64,000 bases of DNA from Oceanobacillus sp. HTM 045 (GTDB taxonomy: Bacteria > Pseudomonadota > Alphaproteobacteria > Rhodobacterales > Rhodobacteraceae). The stretch lies in contig WNWL01000006.1 in NCBI GenBank assembly GCA_009733745.1, forward strand, positions 372,001 through 436,000, given 5' to 3'. Shown one piece after another: positions 43,872 through 52,336 of this stretch (position 1 is the stretch's first letter; each line of letters opens with the position of its first letter). Both the position numbers and the translations under genes were made by a program. Below the pieces are notes generated by a model, which ran no database searches, was not told the DNA's origin, and saw only the letters and a program-made list of their open reading frames with translations.

Positions 43872-44936
43872 ATGGTGGATTGGAACAAGACCTGGATCGC
43901 GGTCACCCAGAGCGGGGGCGGCGGTGCGTCGTTCATCATCGGCGGCGGGCTCTACGTGCTGCCGTTCGTGAACGTCGCCGACCCGCGCAAGATGATCCTC
44001 GCGGCGGTGACCTGCAAGCGGCTGGGCGTGGTGATCCATGCCGGCGCGAGCCACGCGATCGGCATCATGGTCGGCGTCGGCTCGACCTCCGACATGGAGG
44101 GGCTGACCGGGGGCGGCTACGACTTCGCCGCCGATCTCGGCGCCAAGTGGGGCCAGATCGTCAAGCAGGGCGGGCGCATCGGCAAGTGGCTCGGCATCAT
44201 CGAGGCCGCCTTCAAGGGCATGAGCGCGGGCGCGCGGGCCGGGCTGGCCAAGGGCACCGAGATCGTCTTCTCCGAGGCGGCGAAGGGGCTGGTGAACGAG
44301 TTCGCCGGCAATTTCGACCTCGATGAGAAGCGGCGCGGCTTCTACATGTTCGGCACGCCGGTCGGCATCGGCATCGGCGCGGGCGTCTGGTACGAGTGGC
44401 AGTCGGTCTGGGCGCTGGGCGGGCCGCAGGCCTGGGACTACGGCCAGCCGCAGTGGCGGCTCCAGCCCTACGGCTCCAGCGTGCTGTTCCAGGTGCGCAA
44501 CATCCCCGAGCCGAACGGCACCGACATGAAGGTCTACGGCTTCCGGGTGAAGGAGTGGGGCACCGACCCCTATATCGACTTCGGCACGCCGAACGCCCGC
44601 GGCGGGGTGAACCTCGCCGACTTCAGGGGCGAGTCGAAGGGGTTCAGGTTCTTCGCCAGTCCCGCGCAGGCGGGGGCGCACCCGTCGGAGGGCGGGACCG
44701 ACCTGAAGCGCTACAAGATCACCGGCAAATACGAGTATTTCGGCGGCTTCATGCAGGGCCGCGGCATCCGCTCGATCAGCTACGATTCCACGGGGCAGGA
44801 AATCTCCATCGCCCCGGACATCAGCGTCGGCGGCCGGGTCGTGTGGCAGGCGGACGAGTACATCAAGATCAAGGTCGGCTCGGACAAGACCATACAGACG
44901 GTTTTCAACGGGAATCCGAGCGTCTGGCGCAACTGA
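43872..44936 (+). CDS. Unrecognised Gly-rich family, member 3 of 3
   Basis: The 354-residue product is very similar to member 2 over its first 210 residues (MVDWNKTWIAVTQSGGGG, FIIGGGLYVLPFVNVADPRK, KRLGVVIHAGASHAIGIMVG, MFGTPVGIGIGAGVWYEWQ). It is more diverged in the middle of the beta-rich half, where VNLADFRGESKGFRFFASPA replaces the corresponding part. The ending DEYIKIKV and NGNPSVWRN is conserved. Conserved ends with a variable centre suggest that this section carries specificity. The ribosome site is weak (GGGG). The tandem family arose by duplication. No neighbouring gene suggests an enzyme pathway. Confidence 0.75.
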   Translation: MVDWNKTWIAVTQSGGGGASFIIGGGLYVLPFVNVADPRKMILAAVTCKRLGVVIHAGASHAIGIMVGVGSTSDMEGLTGGGYDFAADLGAKWGQIVKQGGRIGKWLGIIEAAFKGMSAGARAGLAKGTEIVFSEAAKGLVNEFAGNFDLDEKRRGFYMFGTPVGIGIGAGVWYEWQSVWALGGPQAWDYGQPQWRLQPYGSSVLFQVRNIPEPNGTDMKVYGFRVKEWGTDPYIDFGTPNARGGVNLADFRGESKGFRFFASPAQAGAHPSEGGTDLKRYKITGKYEYFGGFMQGRGIRSISYDSTGQEISIAPDISVGGRVVWQADEYIKIKVGSDKTIQTVFNGNPSVWRN

Positions 44937-45078
44937 GGGCGCGCCGCGCCGCGCGTGCCGCCCCCTGCCCGGCGCCGCGCCCGCGGCGCGTGGCGGGGCG
45001 CGGGGCCTCTGGCGGGCCCTTGCGGTGCGCGGCGCGCCGGACCATGCTCCCGCCCCTGAAATCGGGGAGGGACAGGAA

Positions 45079-46041
45079 ATGCAGACGAAACGGCTCGGGC
45101 GAACCGGTATCCAGGTGTCGGAGCTCTGCTTCGGCACCATGTCCTTCGGCGGCGACGCGGACGAGGCAGAGTCGGCGCGGATGTACGCTGCCTGCCGCGA
45201 CGCCGGCGTCGATTTCTTCGACTGCGCCAATGTCTACAGCGCCGGGCGGGCGGAGGAGATCCTCGGCCGGCTGATGGCGCATGAGCGCGACGAGCTGGTG
45301 ATCACGTCGAAGACCGGCAGCGCCTTCGGCTCCGGCCCGCGCGGCAGGGGCGGGAGCCGCTACCAGGTCGTCCGCTCGGTGGAAGCCTCCCTCCGGCGGC
45401 TCGGCACCGACCGGATCGACGTGCTGTTCATGCACCGCTTCGACGACGACACGCCGCTGGAGGAGACGCTGCACGCGCTGGAGCATCTCGTCGCCGCGGG
45501 CAAGGTGCTGGCGCTCGGCTGCTCCAACTACGCCGCGTGGCAGGTGATGAAGGCGGTCGGCATCTCGGCGCGGCAGGGCTGGACCGGGTTCTCGGTGATC
45601 CAGCCGATGTACAACCTCGTGAAGCGGCAGGCCGAGGTGGAGCTTCTCCCGCTGGCGGCCTCGGAAGACCTCGCCGTGATCCCCTACAACCCGCTGGGCG
45701 CGGGGCTGCTGACCGGCAAGTACATGGCCGCGGGCGCGCAGGGGCGGCTGGCGCTGGATGCGAGCTACGCGAAGCGCTACGGCCCGGAGTGGATGGGCGA
45801 GAGCGCGGCGCGGTTCGTCGAATGGGCGCGCGGGCGGGGCCTCGATCCGGTGACGGTGGCGGTGGCCTGGGTCGCCGCGCACCCGGCGGTGACCTGCCCG
45901 ATCCTCGGCGCAAGGAACGCGGAGCAGCTCGGCGCGTCGCTGGCGGCGGCCGGGTTCGCGATGAGCCCGGAGATGCGCGCCGAGATCGCCGCCCTCTCCC
46001 CTGCCCCGGCGCCCGCGACCGACCGGCTGGACGACCTGTGA
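45079..46041 (+). CDS. Aldo/keto reductase
   Basis: Aldo/keto reductases use NADPH to reduce carbonyl groups. The 320-residue protein has the catalytic tetrad Asp48 and Tyr53 (FFDCANVYSAG), Lys78 (ITSKTG) and His119 (FMHRFDDDT). The NADP-binding C-terminal part reads AVIPYNPLGAGLLTGKY and CPILGARNAEQLGASL. ATG 45079 is preceded by GGGGAGGGACAGG. Its stop overlaps the GTG start of the DUF1801 gene by four bases, so the two are translationally coupled. It resembles the YajO/Tas-like group, but the substrate is unknown. Confidence 0.93.
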   Translation: MQTKRLGRTGIQVSELCFGTMSFGGDADEAESARMYAACRDAGVDFFDCANVYSAGRAEEILGRLMAHERDELVITSKTGSAFGSGPRGRGGSRYQVVRSVEASLRRLGTDRIDVLFMHRFDDDTPLEETLHALEHLVAAGKVLALGCSNYAAWQVMKAVGISARQGWTGFSVIQPMYNLVKRQAEVELLPLAASEDLAVIPYNPLGAGLLTGKYMAAGAQGRLALDASYAKRYGPEWMGESAARFVEWARGRGLDPVTVAVAWVAAHPAVTCPILGARNAEQLGASLAAAGFAMSPEMRAEIAALSPAPAPATDRLDDL

Positions 46042-46460
46042 GCGACACGCCCGCCACGAGGCCCACCGGCGCCTCCGTGGCGGCCTTCCTCGACGCGGTC
46101 GAGCCCGCGGGGCGGCGGGAGGACGCGCAGGCGCTGCACCGGCTGATGGCGCGGGTGACGGGCGAGGCCGGGGAGATGTGGGGGCCTTCCATCGTCGGCT
46201 ACGGGCGTTACCGCTACCGCTACGAGAGCGGCAGGGAGGGCGAGTGGATGCTCACGGGCTTCGCGCCGCGCAAGGCGAACATGGTGGTCTACATCATGCC
46301 CGGTTTCGAGGGGGCGGAGGCGCTGCTGGCACGGCTGGGCCGGCACCGGACGGGCCGGTCCTGCCTCTATCTCGGGCGGCTGTCCGGGGTGGATCTCGGT
46401 GTTCTGGAAGAACTGGTCGCCGGGTCCGTCGCCACGATGCGGGAGCGCCACGGGGCGTGA
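46038..46460 (+). CDS. DUF1801 domain protein
   Basis: The 140-residue product starts at GTG 46038 within the sequence GTGA shared with the preceding stop. Its features, VAAFLDAVEPAGRREDAQAL, LMARVTGEAGEMWGPSIVGYG, FAPRKANMVVYIMPGF and KSCLYL-like RSCLYLGRLSGVDLGVLEELV, are those of the small DUF1801 alpha/beta proteins related to the CyaY-like fold. No catalytic function is established for the family. It is coupled to the aldo/keto reductase. Confidence 0.85.
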   Translation: MSDTPATRPTGASVAAFLDAVEPAGRREDAQALHRLMARVTGEAGEMWGPSIVGYGRYRYRYESGREGEWMLTGFAPRKANMVVYIMPGFEGAEALLARLGRHRTGRSCLYLGRLSGVDLGVLEELVAGSVATMRERHGA

Positions 46461-46688
46461 GGGCGGGCTTCATCAGGGCGGGGCTTCATCAAAGGGTTAC
46501 CGGGGTGCCGTAGAGAGCGAAGAACGCGCCCGCCCCTCTTGGCAACGGGCCGCTATATCTGGGCATTTCCACAACACTTTGCGGCAACCGGCGCATCGGG
46601 CACGATATCACGTTGACTTCGGCCCGGGCGCGGAGTACCTCTCCGCCCACAGGTGCAAGACGCGGTGTAGTGCATTTCTGGCGTATGG

Positions 46689-46720
46689 CAGGCCCCGGTA
46701 TCGCAAGATGCCGGGGCCTG
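46689..46720. other. Stable hairpin in the 1-kb intergenic region
   Basis: CAGGCCCCGG and CCGGGGCCTG pair perfectly over 10 bp around a 12-base loop. It is not followed by a T-run. It could end the aldo/keto reductase transcript 229 bases after the DUF1801 stop, or belong to an RNA gene. Confidence 0.5.
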
Positions 46721-46870
46721 TTGCGTTCGGGGGCAAGAATGGGTGCACGATTGCGCGCAGCGCCCCTGGCGCGGCCCGGTTTTTTGCGATGAAGATGAGG
46801 CCGACCCGATTCCGGGCCCCGGAATCGGAAGGAGGCGGCAGGTGCGCAGACGCGGTGTCCATGCATGCGC

Positions 46871-47150
46871 CCCGAAGGACGCGACCTGACGCCTCCCGAC
46901 CGAACCGCCCGAAGGCGTCCCGATCAAACCGTCGCACCCGAAGGTACTCCGGCGCGGGTTTCCGCGCCCGAAGGCGCTTCACCCTACCGGTTCATCCGGA
47001 GATGCCCCGGCTTGGACTTCCGCGCCCGAAGGCGCCTGGTCCCGGCCGACACACCCGAAGGCGCCCCGGCCTGGACCTTCCGGCCCGAGGGCCTTCCGGT
47101 CCGGACCGGCCCGCCCGAGGGCGTCCCGGCCCGCTCGCCTCCGGGTTCGA
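46871..47150. repeat. Degenerate 29/30-bp tandem repeat (minisatellite)
   Basis: The core CCCGAAGG, or CCCGAGGG in later units, begins at 46871, 46908, 46937, 46967, 47025, 47054, 47084 and 47114. Spacings after the first are 29, 30, 58 (one decayed unit at about 46996), 29, 30 and 30. Full units also share a following CCCCGG and a GGAC-TTCCG part. The mix of 29 and 30 means no reading frame is conserved. Confidence 0.75.
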
Positions 47151-47231
47151 AGAACCCCTTGGCTTGCAGGATCAGAGTGTCGCGGATTCGTCACCGGCGC
47201 AATACTCGATTGCCATCGACTTGCAATTAAC

Positions 47232-47275
47232 TGTGGACAATACGGTTGATAACCGGTGGAAAACCATGTGGATGA
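47232..47275. other. Cluster of DnaA-box-like 9-mers
   Basis: TGTGGACAA (47232), GGTGGAAAA (47255) and TGTGGATGA (47267) each differ by one base from the DnaA-box consensus TGTGNAWAA and are all in the same orientation within 44 bp of AT-richer DNA. A real origin would need more boxes and an unwinding element, so this is only a possible DnaA-binding cluster. Confidence 0.3.
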
Positions 47276-47475
47276 AAGTAGAATAAAGAACTGAGCCGGC
47301 CGATACTGCACCGCAGCACCTGGGGCGACTTGCCCCCGAGGCACCGCCGGACAGCCAGGCCGAACAGCCCGGCCAGGCACCCCCGTCTCGACGGGGCGGG
47401 CCTTTCGCGCTAGGAGAGGTCGCGCGAGGGCGTCACGCGGGGCGCGGCCGGGTCCGGTCCGCAACGAGGGACCAC

Positions 47476-48774
47476 ATGGAATACCAGTACATCTTCATCA
47501 ACGCCCTCAACCTCTGCAGCACGGGTGCGCTCGTCTGGCTGTTCTACAGCCGCGACCGGACACTGCTCTCGCCCGGGATCGCGCTGGTGGGGCTGATCTT
47601 CTACGTCTACTCGTTTCACTTCCTGCTCTACGGCTACGACCACTACGTCTACGAGCGGATGCCGGCGGACGAGCTGCTCTCGGTGCAGTTCTGGATCACG
47701 GTGACGGTGATCTTCGCCCAGTTCCTCGCCTTTGCCTTTTCCGGCGGGAAGCGCGCGGTGCTCGGCAGCGTGGAGGACAACCGGTTCCACGAGATCCTGC
47801 TGTTCGTCGGCTTCCTGATCTTCGCGGCGAACATGATCTGGCGGGCGAACGCGGTGGACTGGGACGCCGACCGGTTCGTCACCGAGTTGCTGCTGAGCCG
47901 CCTTTCGGAAGCATGGGCGCAGCAGGGCTCGCTCAACGAGGGCTCGCCGATCGACAGCCTGATCCGGGTGCTGTTCCCGTTCTGCGGCTACGGCTTCGCC
48001 TTCGCGGCGACCTCGCGTAGCCCGATCACCAGCGTGATCGCCCATGTGCTGTTCGTGATCACCCTGGTCTTCCTGTTCTTCCAGGGGTCGCGGACCTATT
48101 TCGTGACGCCGATCTTCGGCTACCTCGCCTTCCAGTACTTCGCGACCCGCAACCGCTACCTGTTCGGGGCGATCTCGGCCGTGGCGATGGTTGCGGTGCT
48201 CTACTACTCCAACATCCAGCTCAACTTCCGCTCGGTCGGCTTCGAGCGGATCGAGGAGTTCGGGGGGGCGGAGGTCAACTACCACATGGACGACAACTAC
48301 CCGCGGATGCTGTACGCGGCGTGGCTGTCGTGGAACGGCGAGCCGCGGGTGGCGGCCTATCCGTTCATCTCGGGCGCCCTGCTCAACTTCATTCCCCGCG
48401 CGGTCTGGCCCGGCAAGCCGGCGATGTCGGACGAGTATTTCTTCCCGTTCAAGGACGCGCATTACATCACCATCTCGATGATGGGCGAGTTGCACGCCGC
48501 CGCGCATCCCATCGTGGCGGCGGCGTTCTTCTGCCTGATCGTGGTGCTGATGACGCTGGTATCGTACCGGATCTTCCGGCGGCAGGACGCGGCGTCGATG
48601 GCGACGCTGCTGATCTTCCTGCTCTATTCCTACTCGGTGCTGCGCTCGATCTTCAATTTCTCGGCCGCGATCTACCTGCCGCTGCTGATGATGGCGATCA
48701 ACTGGATGTTCCTCGGGAAGGGGACCGACCCCGCGCCGCCCGAGCGGAAGACCGGCACGCAACCCGGCGAGTGA
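47476..48774 (+). CDS. Wzy-like O-antigen/exopolysaccharide polymerase
   Basis: Wzy-type proteins join repeat units of surface polysaccharides at the periplasmic face of the inner membrane. The 432-residue product is strongly hydrophobic with about ten predicted membrane helices. A large loop near residues 240-330 contains FRSVGFERIEEFGGAEV and NFIPRAVWPGKPAMSDEYF, matching the P-R-x-x-W-P-x-KP signature of oligosaccharide repeat polymerases. GAGGG lies 6 bases before ATG 47476. The nearby methyltransferase and beta-helix protein suggest an exopolysaccharide locus, but no glycosyltransferases are in view. The family call rests on topology and the loop motif. Confidence 0.82.
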   Translation: MEYQYIFINALNLCSTGALVWLFYSRDRTLLSPGIALVGLIFYVYSFHFLLYGYDHYVYERMPADELLSVQFWITVTVIFAQFLAFAFSGGKRAVLGSVEDNRFHEILLFVGFLIFAANMIWRANAVDWDADRFVTELLLSRLSEAWAQQGSLNEGSPIDSLIRVLFPFCGYGFAFAATSRSPITSVIAHVLFVITLVFLFFQGSRTYFVTPIFGYLAFQYFATRNRYLFGAISAVAMVAVLYYSNIQLNFRSVGFERIEEFGGAEVNYHMDDNYPRMLYAAWLSWNGEPRVAAYPFISGALLNFIPRAVWPGKPAMSDEYFFPFKDAHYITISMMGELHAAAHPIVAAAFFCLIVVLMTLVSYRIFRRQDAASMATLLIFLLYSYSVLRSIFNFSAAIYLPLLMMAINWMFLGKGTDPAPPERKTGTQPGE

Positions 48775-48784
48775 GGGTGTCCGC

Positions 48785-49540
48785 TCAGGCGCCCCGCTTG
48801 CGGGCGTAGAAGTGGATCGTCGTCGCCATCCCGCGCGGCAGCACCGCCTGCACGAAGCGCGCGATGGCCCAGAGCCAGCGGCGGTTGCCGCAATAGGCGG
48901 GCTCGGGGCTCCACATCTGGACGTGGCGGTCCCAGTCCTCGTCGGGAAAGTGGCGGGCCAGCGCGGCGCGGGTGTTCAGGAGGTAGTGGGTCGGGAAGAT
49001 ATCCTCCGCCTTGCGGCCGGGCTGGAGCCGGGCGAGGAGGCGGCCGTGCAGCCGCTCGGGTACGATCCGCGCGCCGAGGCTGACATAGCCCCACTTGTTC
49101 GGCGTGCGCGCGCAGAGCCAGCCGCCCGGGCGGAGGATGCGGGCGATCTCGGCGGCGAACAGCGCCGGGTCGGGGATGTGCTCGAAAGTGAAGTCGGAAA
49201 GCACCATGTCGACCGAGGCGTCGCCGAGCGGCAGCTTCCCGTCCGACCCGATCAGGTGCCATTCGTCGAGCACGGGGTTGGTCGCGACCGCCTCGTCCAC
49301 GTCGAGGCCGATCACCCTGCCCGCCCGGCCGTTGAAGCGGCGCAGCTCGCGGCGAAACCGGACCTTGTCGTCCCGGTGCGCCGCGCCGCGGCCCGCGCCG
49401 ATATCGCAGACGGTCCAGCCGTCCTCCAGCACCGCGTTGGCATGGGCGAAGAACTGCAGCGTGCCGTCGATCCCGGTCATGCCGCTGACGGCCTTCTCCG
49501 GGTAGTAGCGGACCGCCGGGTCGGTCGTCTTCTGGCTCAC
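48785..49540 (-). CDS. Class I SAM-dependent methyltransferase
   Basis: The 251-residue product has the SAM-binding motif WTVCDIGAGRGAAH, an acidic second strand end (VIGLDVDEAV), and DMVLSDFTFEHIPDPALFAAEI with LRPGGWLCARTPNKWGYVSL, typical of methyltransferase family 11. GTG 49540 has GGAGG 7 bases upstream and is preferred; ATG 49561 is an alternative. It converges with the polymerase gene, 10 bases apart. The substrate may be a polysaccharide or lipid, judged only from position. Confidence 0.9.
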   Translation of the reverse strand: MSQKTTDPAVRYYPEKAVSGMTGIDGTLQFFAHANAVLEDGWTVCDIGAGRGAAHRDDKVRFRRELRRFNGRAGRVIGLDVDEAVATNPVLDEWHLIGSDGKLPLGDASVDMVLSDFTFEHIPDPALFAAEIARILRPGGWLCARTPNKWGYVSLGARIVPERLHGRLLARLQPGRKAEDIFPTHYLLNTRAALARHFPDEDWDRHVQMWSPEPAYCGNRRWLWAIARFVQAVLPRGMATTIHFYARKRGA

Positions 49541-49628
49541 GTTCGTTCCTCCGGTCGCCATGCCGCCTCACGCGGGCCCTTTTCCGCCACGCCCGCGGGC
49601 CTGTCCAGTCGCGGGGCGCCGAAAACGG

Positions 49629-49652
49629 GAAAGGGCCCCGGAGGGCCCTTTC
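49629..49652 (-). terminator. Rho-independent terminator after beta-helix gene
   Basis: A 10-bp stem (GAAAGGGCCC with GGGCCCTTTC) and CGGA loop lie 26 bases past the stop of the leftward gene. The core is identical to the terminator after tssC. The trailing U-run is short. Confidence 0.7.
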
Positions 49653-49677
49653 GGTCGGTCTCGCGCCGGAGAGGGCA

Positions 49678-51954
49678 TCAGATCTGGTTGCCCTCGATCC
49701 GCACCGTCCAGACGGCCGCCTCGCCCGCGTTGGCGACCGCGCCACCCGGCGCGCCCTGGAACTGGAAGGTGCGCACCGGGGTGTCGCCAAGGCCGGTGAG
49801 CGTGTCGCCGGTCTGCGCGCCGGAGACCCCGGTCACGTCCAGCACCCGGCGCCCGGCGGTCTTGAGGTTGACGATCGCCCAGGCGAACGCGCCTTGGTAC
49901 TCCTTGAACAGCAGGCCGCAGGACGCATCCGCGCCGGTATAGGGCTTGAGCACGTCGATGATCACCCGCGCGGCCGAGACCCGGTGGCCGGGCACGAGGT
50001 AGCTGGGGGTAATGGTCGGCGTGGCGTCGTCGCTGGTGACGAGCCAGACACCCTCGCGGCGGCGCGAATCGAGCATCCTGGTCGGCAGCGGCGTGGTCAG
50101 CGGCGACTGGGCGAAGGTACGCACCTGCGGGCCGTAGGGGCCGGCGAACTGGACGCTCTCGATCACCACCTCGTCGAGGCCGGAGAGGTAGAGCACGTCA
50201 TTCGTTGCCAGCGGGCGCAGGAACACCCCTTCGATGCGCACCCGCCCTGCGACCTCGTAGGGCATCCGCGTGACCCGCAGCGCCGGGTTGCCATCCGAAT
50301 CGTAGCAGATCGCGCCCTCGTAGATCACGCGGGAGACCTGCGAGGAATCGTAGGCCGCACGGGTCATGTCGACGGTCTGCCCGTCGACCACGGTGACGGT
50401 GGCGCTCTTGATGAACTGGAGGAACACGGACTTCCGCAGCGGTTCGTCGACCTGGAACCGCGCGCCGCCGCGGATGGTGATGCGCTTGCAGCCGTGGTTC
50501 ATGCCGATCAGCGTGCTGGAGGTGTTCGCCGCCGCGCCGTGGATGCGCCCGCCCTCGATCAGCAGGTGGTCGTGCGGCGAGGCGTTGAAGGTCTCGAGGA
50601 TCGTGCAGTTGACGAACTCGATGGTCTTCGCGCCGGTGCCGAGCGCGTGGTAGCGCGTGGTCCAGTTCTCGAAGCGGAGCTTGTCGATCACCTTGTCGGT
50701 CTCGGTGCCGTGCTCGACCCGGCCGCCGAGGAAGTGGATGCTCTCCGACTGCGAGGGGTAGCAGCCGCCCTCGACCTCCACGTTCTCGATCAGCGCCGTG
50801 CGGCAGCCGGCGACGGTGAGGCGTCCGTTGCGCTCCACCGTGCTGTTCGGCGCGGTCCAGGCGGGGTTGGAGAGGATGCGCAGGTTCTTGAGGTGCAGCG
50901 AGTCGATCTCGTGGAACTCCGGGCGGCAGAGCGACAGCATCCGCCCCCGGCCGTAGATCGAAGAGCCGACCGTCTCCGGCGCCTCGGCGTCGTAGGAGTA
51001 GGAGAGCGGCCGGTCGAGCGTCACGTTAGGGCCGGAAACGGCGGTGACGGTGGCGTACTCGAAATGCTTCGGATTGGGCGGGTAGCTCGAGGTCGACTGC
51101 GAGTCGAACCCGTAGATCAGCACCCGGTCGCCCACCGTGACGTCGGCATCGCCCTCGGTCGTCGTGACCGAGGTCGCGCCGGTGGCGACCGTCGCGATGA
51201 GCTGGCCGAATACCGCCGGCGTGGACGAGCCGAGATAGTGCCCCGGCCCCTGCGTGAAGAAGGCCGAGTTGAAGGCGAGACCCTCGTAGTTCACGGCGAA
51301 GGTCTGGTCGGTATCGCCGCCGCCGGAGTTCTTGAAGGCCGCGCCGTTGCCCTCGATGCGGATCTTGGGGATGCAGTTGAGGAACTGCGGGATGGTGTAG
51401 CAATAGGTCCGCGAGCCATCGAGCACGCAGTCGAGGAAGCCCCGCTCGCGGGCATGGTCGGCCATCGCGACCATCGCGGCGGTGTCGTCGCTGACGCCGT
51501 CGCCGGCGGCGCCGTACATCTCGGGCCGCACCGTGCGCTCGGCGATTTCCCACCACGCGCCGTCGGCGGACTGCACCCGGCCGCCATGTGCCGGCTGAGA
51601 GGCGGCGCGGACATAGAGCGCCGCACCGCCGTCGCCCGGCGTGGCGTAGCCGGCGACCCGGACCTGGTTGACGGAAGGCTCGATGGAGGCGCCGGAGAAC
51701 TGGCTCACGGTCTCGAACTCCGACGGCCCCGGCGGCGGGGCGATCGAGGCGAGGTCGATCTGGTCGAGCTTGGTCTTGTCCGCCGCGCTCATCACGCCGG
51801 CATTGACCGGGTTGGCGGACGGGAGCATCGCTTCCGGCCCCCCCGTGCCGATCGTGACGTGATCGGCGGCGGGCGCCACCTGCACTGCCCCGCCGCGTCC
51901 TCGGCCGAAGCCGACCGCTGCGGGTTTGCGGCCGATGCGATCCATGAGTTTCAT
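49678..51954 (-). CDS. Right-handed beta-helix protein with pectate-lyase-like start
   Basis: From ATG 51954 (AGAGGT upstream) the 758-residue product has a short N-terminal region typical of phage-tail or surface spike proteins (MLPSANPVNAGVMSAADKTKLDQI). It then has VRPEMYGAAGDGVSDDTAAM, the FGAxGDGxxDDT motif of pectate-lyase-3-like beta-helices. The next 400 residues are stacked short strands (LRFENWTTRYHALG, IEFVNCTILETF, LLIEGGRIHGAA), and the end is a beta-sandwich-like domain. No signal peptide is seen. It may be a polysaccharide-modifying enzyme for the nearby exopolysaccharide locus or a captured phage spike. I cannot identify catalytic residues with certainty. Confidence 0.8.
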   Translation of the reverse strand: MKLMDRIGRKPAAVGFGRGRGGAVQVAPAADHVTIGTGGPEAMLPSANPVNAGVMSAADKTKLDQIDLASIAPPPGPSEFETVSQFSGASIEPSVNQVRVAGYATPGDGGAALYVRAASQPAHGGRVQSADGAWWEIAERTVRPEMYGAAGDGVSDDTAAMVAMADHARERGFLDCVLDGSRTYCYTIPQFLNCIPKIRIEGNGAAFKNSGGGDTDQTFAVNYEGLAFNSAFFTQGPGHYLGSSTPAVFGQLIATVATGATSVTTTEGDADVTVGDRVLIYGFDSQSTSSYPPNPKHFEYATVTAVSGPNVTLDRPLSYSYDAEAPETVGSSIYGRGRMLSLCRPEFHEIDSLHLKNLRILSNPAWTAPNSTVERNGRLTVAGCRTALIENVEVEGGCYPSQSESIHFLGGRVEHGTETDKVIDKLRFENWTTRYHALGTGAKTIEFVNCTILETFNASPHDHLLIEGGRIHGAAANTSSTLIGMNHGCKRITIRGGARFQVDEPLRKSVFLQFIKSATVTVVDGQTVDMTRAAYDSSQVSRVIYEGAICYDSDGNPALRVTRMPYEVAGRVRIEGVFLRPLATNDVLYLSGLDEVVIESVQFAGPYGPQVRTFAQSPLTTPLPTRMLDSRRREGVWLVTSDDATPTITPSYLVPGHRVSAARVIIDVLKPYTGADASCGLLFKEYQGAFAWAIVNLKTAGRRVLDVTGVSGAQTGDTLTGLGDTPVRTFQFQGAPGGAVANAGEAAVWTVRIEGNQI

Positions 51955-52229
51955 CCGTCTACCTCTTTCAGACGACCGCCCGGACACGGGGGCTGACTGT
52001 CGGCGACGGGACCGCCGGGGGCCTGCGGCTGAAGGGGCCTGGAAGGGAAAGACGCATCGGGAGGCCGGTCGTGACAACAGCGCTCGCGATACGGGGGGCC
52101 AACAAAGCCTAACGCTTCATTGCCACGTCGTGGTTACCAAACGTTTAAGCGGGTTTCGGCGGGGCTAGGCCATCCGGCGGGGGCCTGATGATCCGCTGTG
52201 GCGAACGGCCGGCTGACCGGCCATTCGAT

Positions 52230-52306
52230 TGGTCGGGGCGCCCAGATTCGAACTGGGGGCCTTCGGTACCCAAAACCGACGCGCTACCAGACTGCGCCAC
52301 GCCCCG
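52230..52306 (-). tRNA. tRNA-Pro (anticodon UGG)
   Basis: The 77-base minus-strand sequence folds as a full cloverleaf. The acceptor stem is CGGGGCG with CGCCCCG. The D-arm GCGCAGTCTGGTAGCGC, the anticodon stem TCGGT/ACCGA around TTTGGGT (anticodon TGG) and the T-arm with GTTCGAATC follow. It ends with an encoded ACCA. Confidence 0.97.
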
Positions 52307-52336
52307 ACGCGCGCCCTCCTCTACGCGAACGCCCCT

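Larger units (their letters stand above)
46461..47475. other. 1-kb non-coding region
   Basis: Frames exist on both strands but their composition (Arg/Pro/Gly runs) follows a short DNA repeat, so I treat the region as non-coding. It contains a hairpin at 46689-46720, a degenerate 29/30-bp tandem repeat at about 46871-47150 and an AT-rich end with DnaA-box-like motifs at 47232-47275. The stretch 46461-46680 shows no recognised element. Confidence 0.7.

Noticed and set aside
46871-47150. Possible CRISPR array
   Set aside because: The short cores are spaced about 30 bases but the intervening DNA is itself repeated rather than unique, and no cas gene is in view.
46399-47286. 295-codon plus frame over the minisatellite
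   Set aside because: Composition is set by the 29/30-bp repeat, no ribosome site, and mixed unit length breaks the frame pattern expected of coding repeats.
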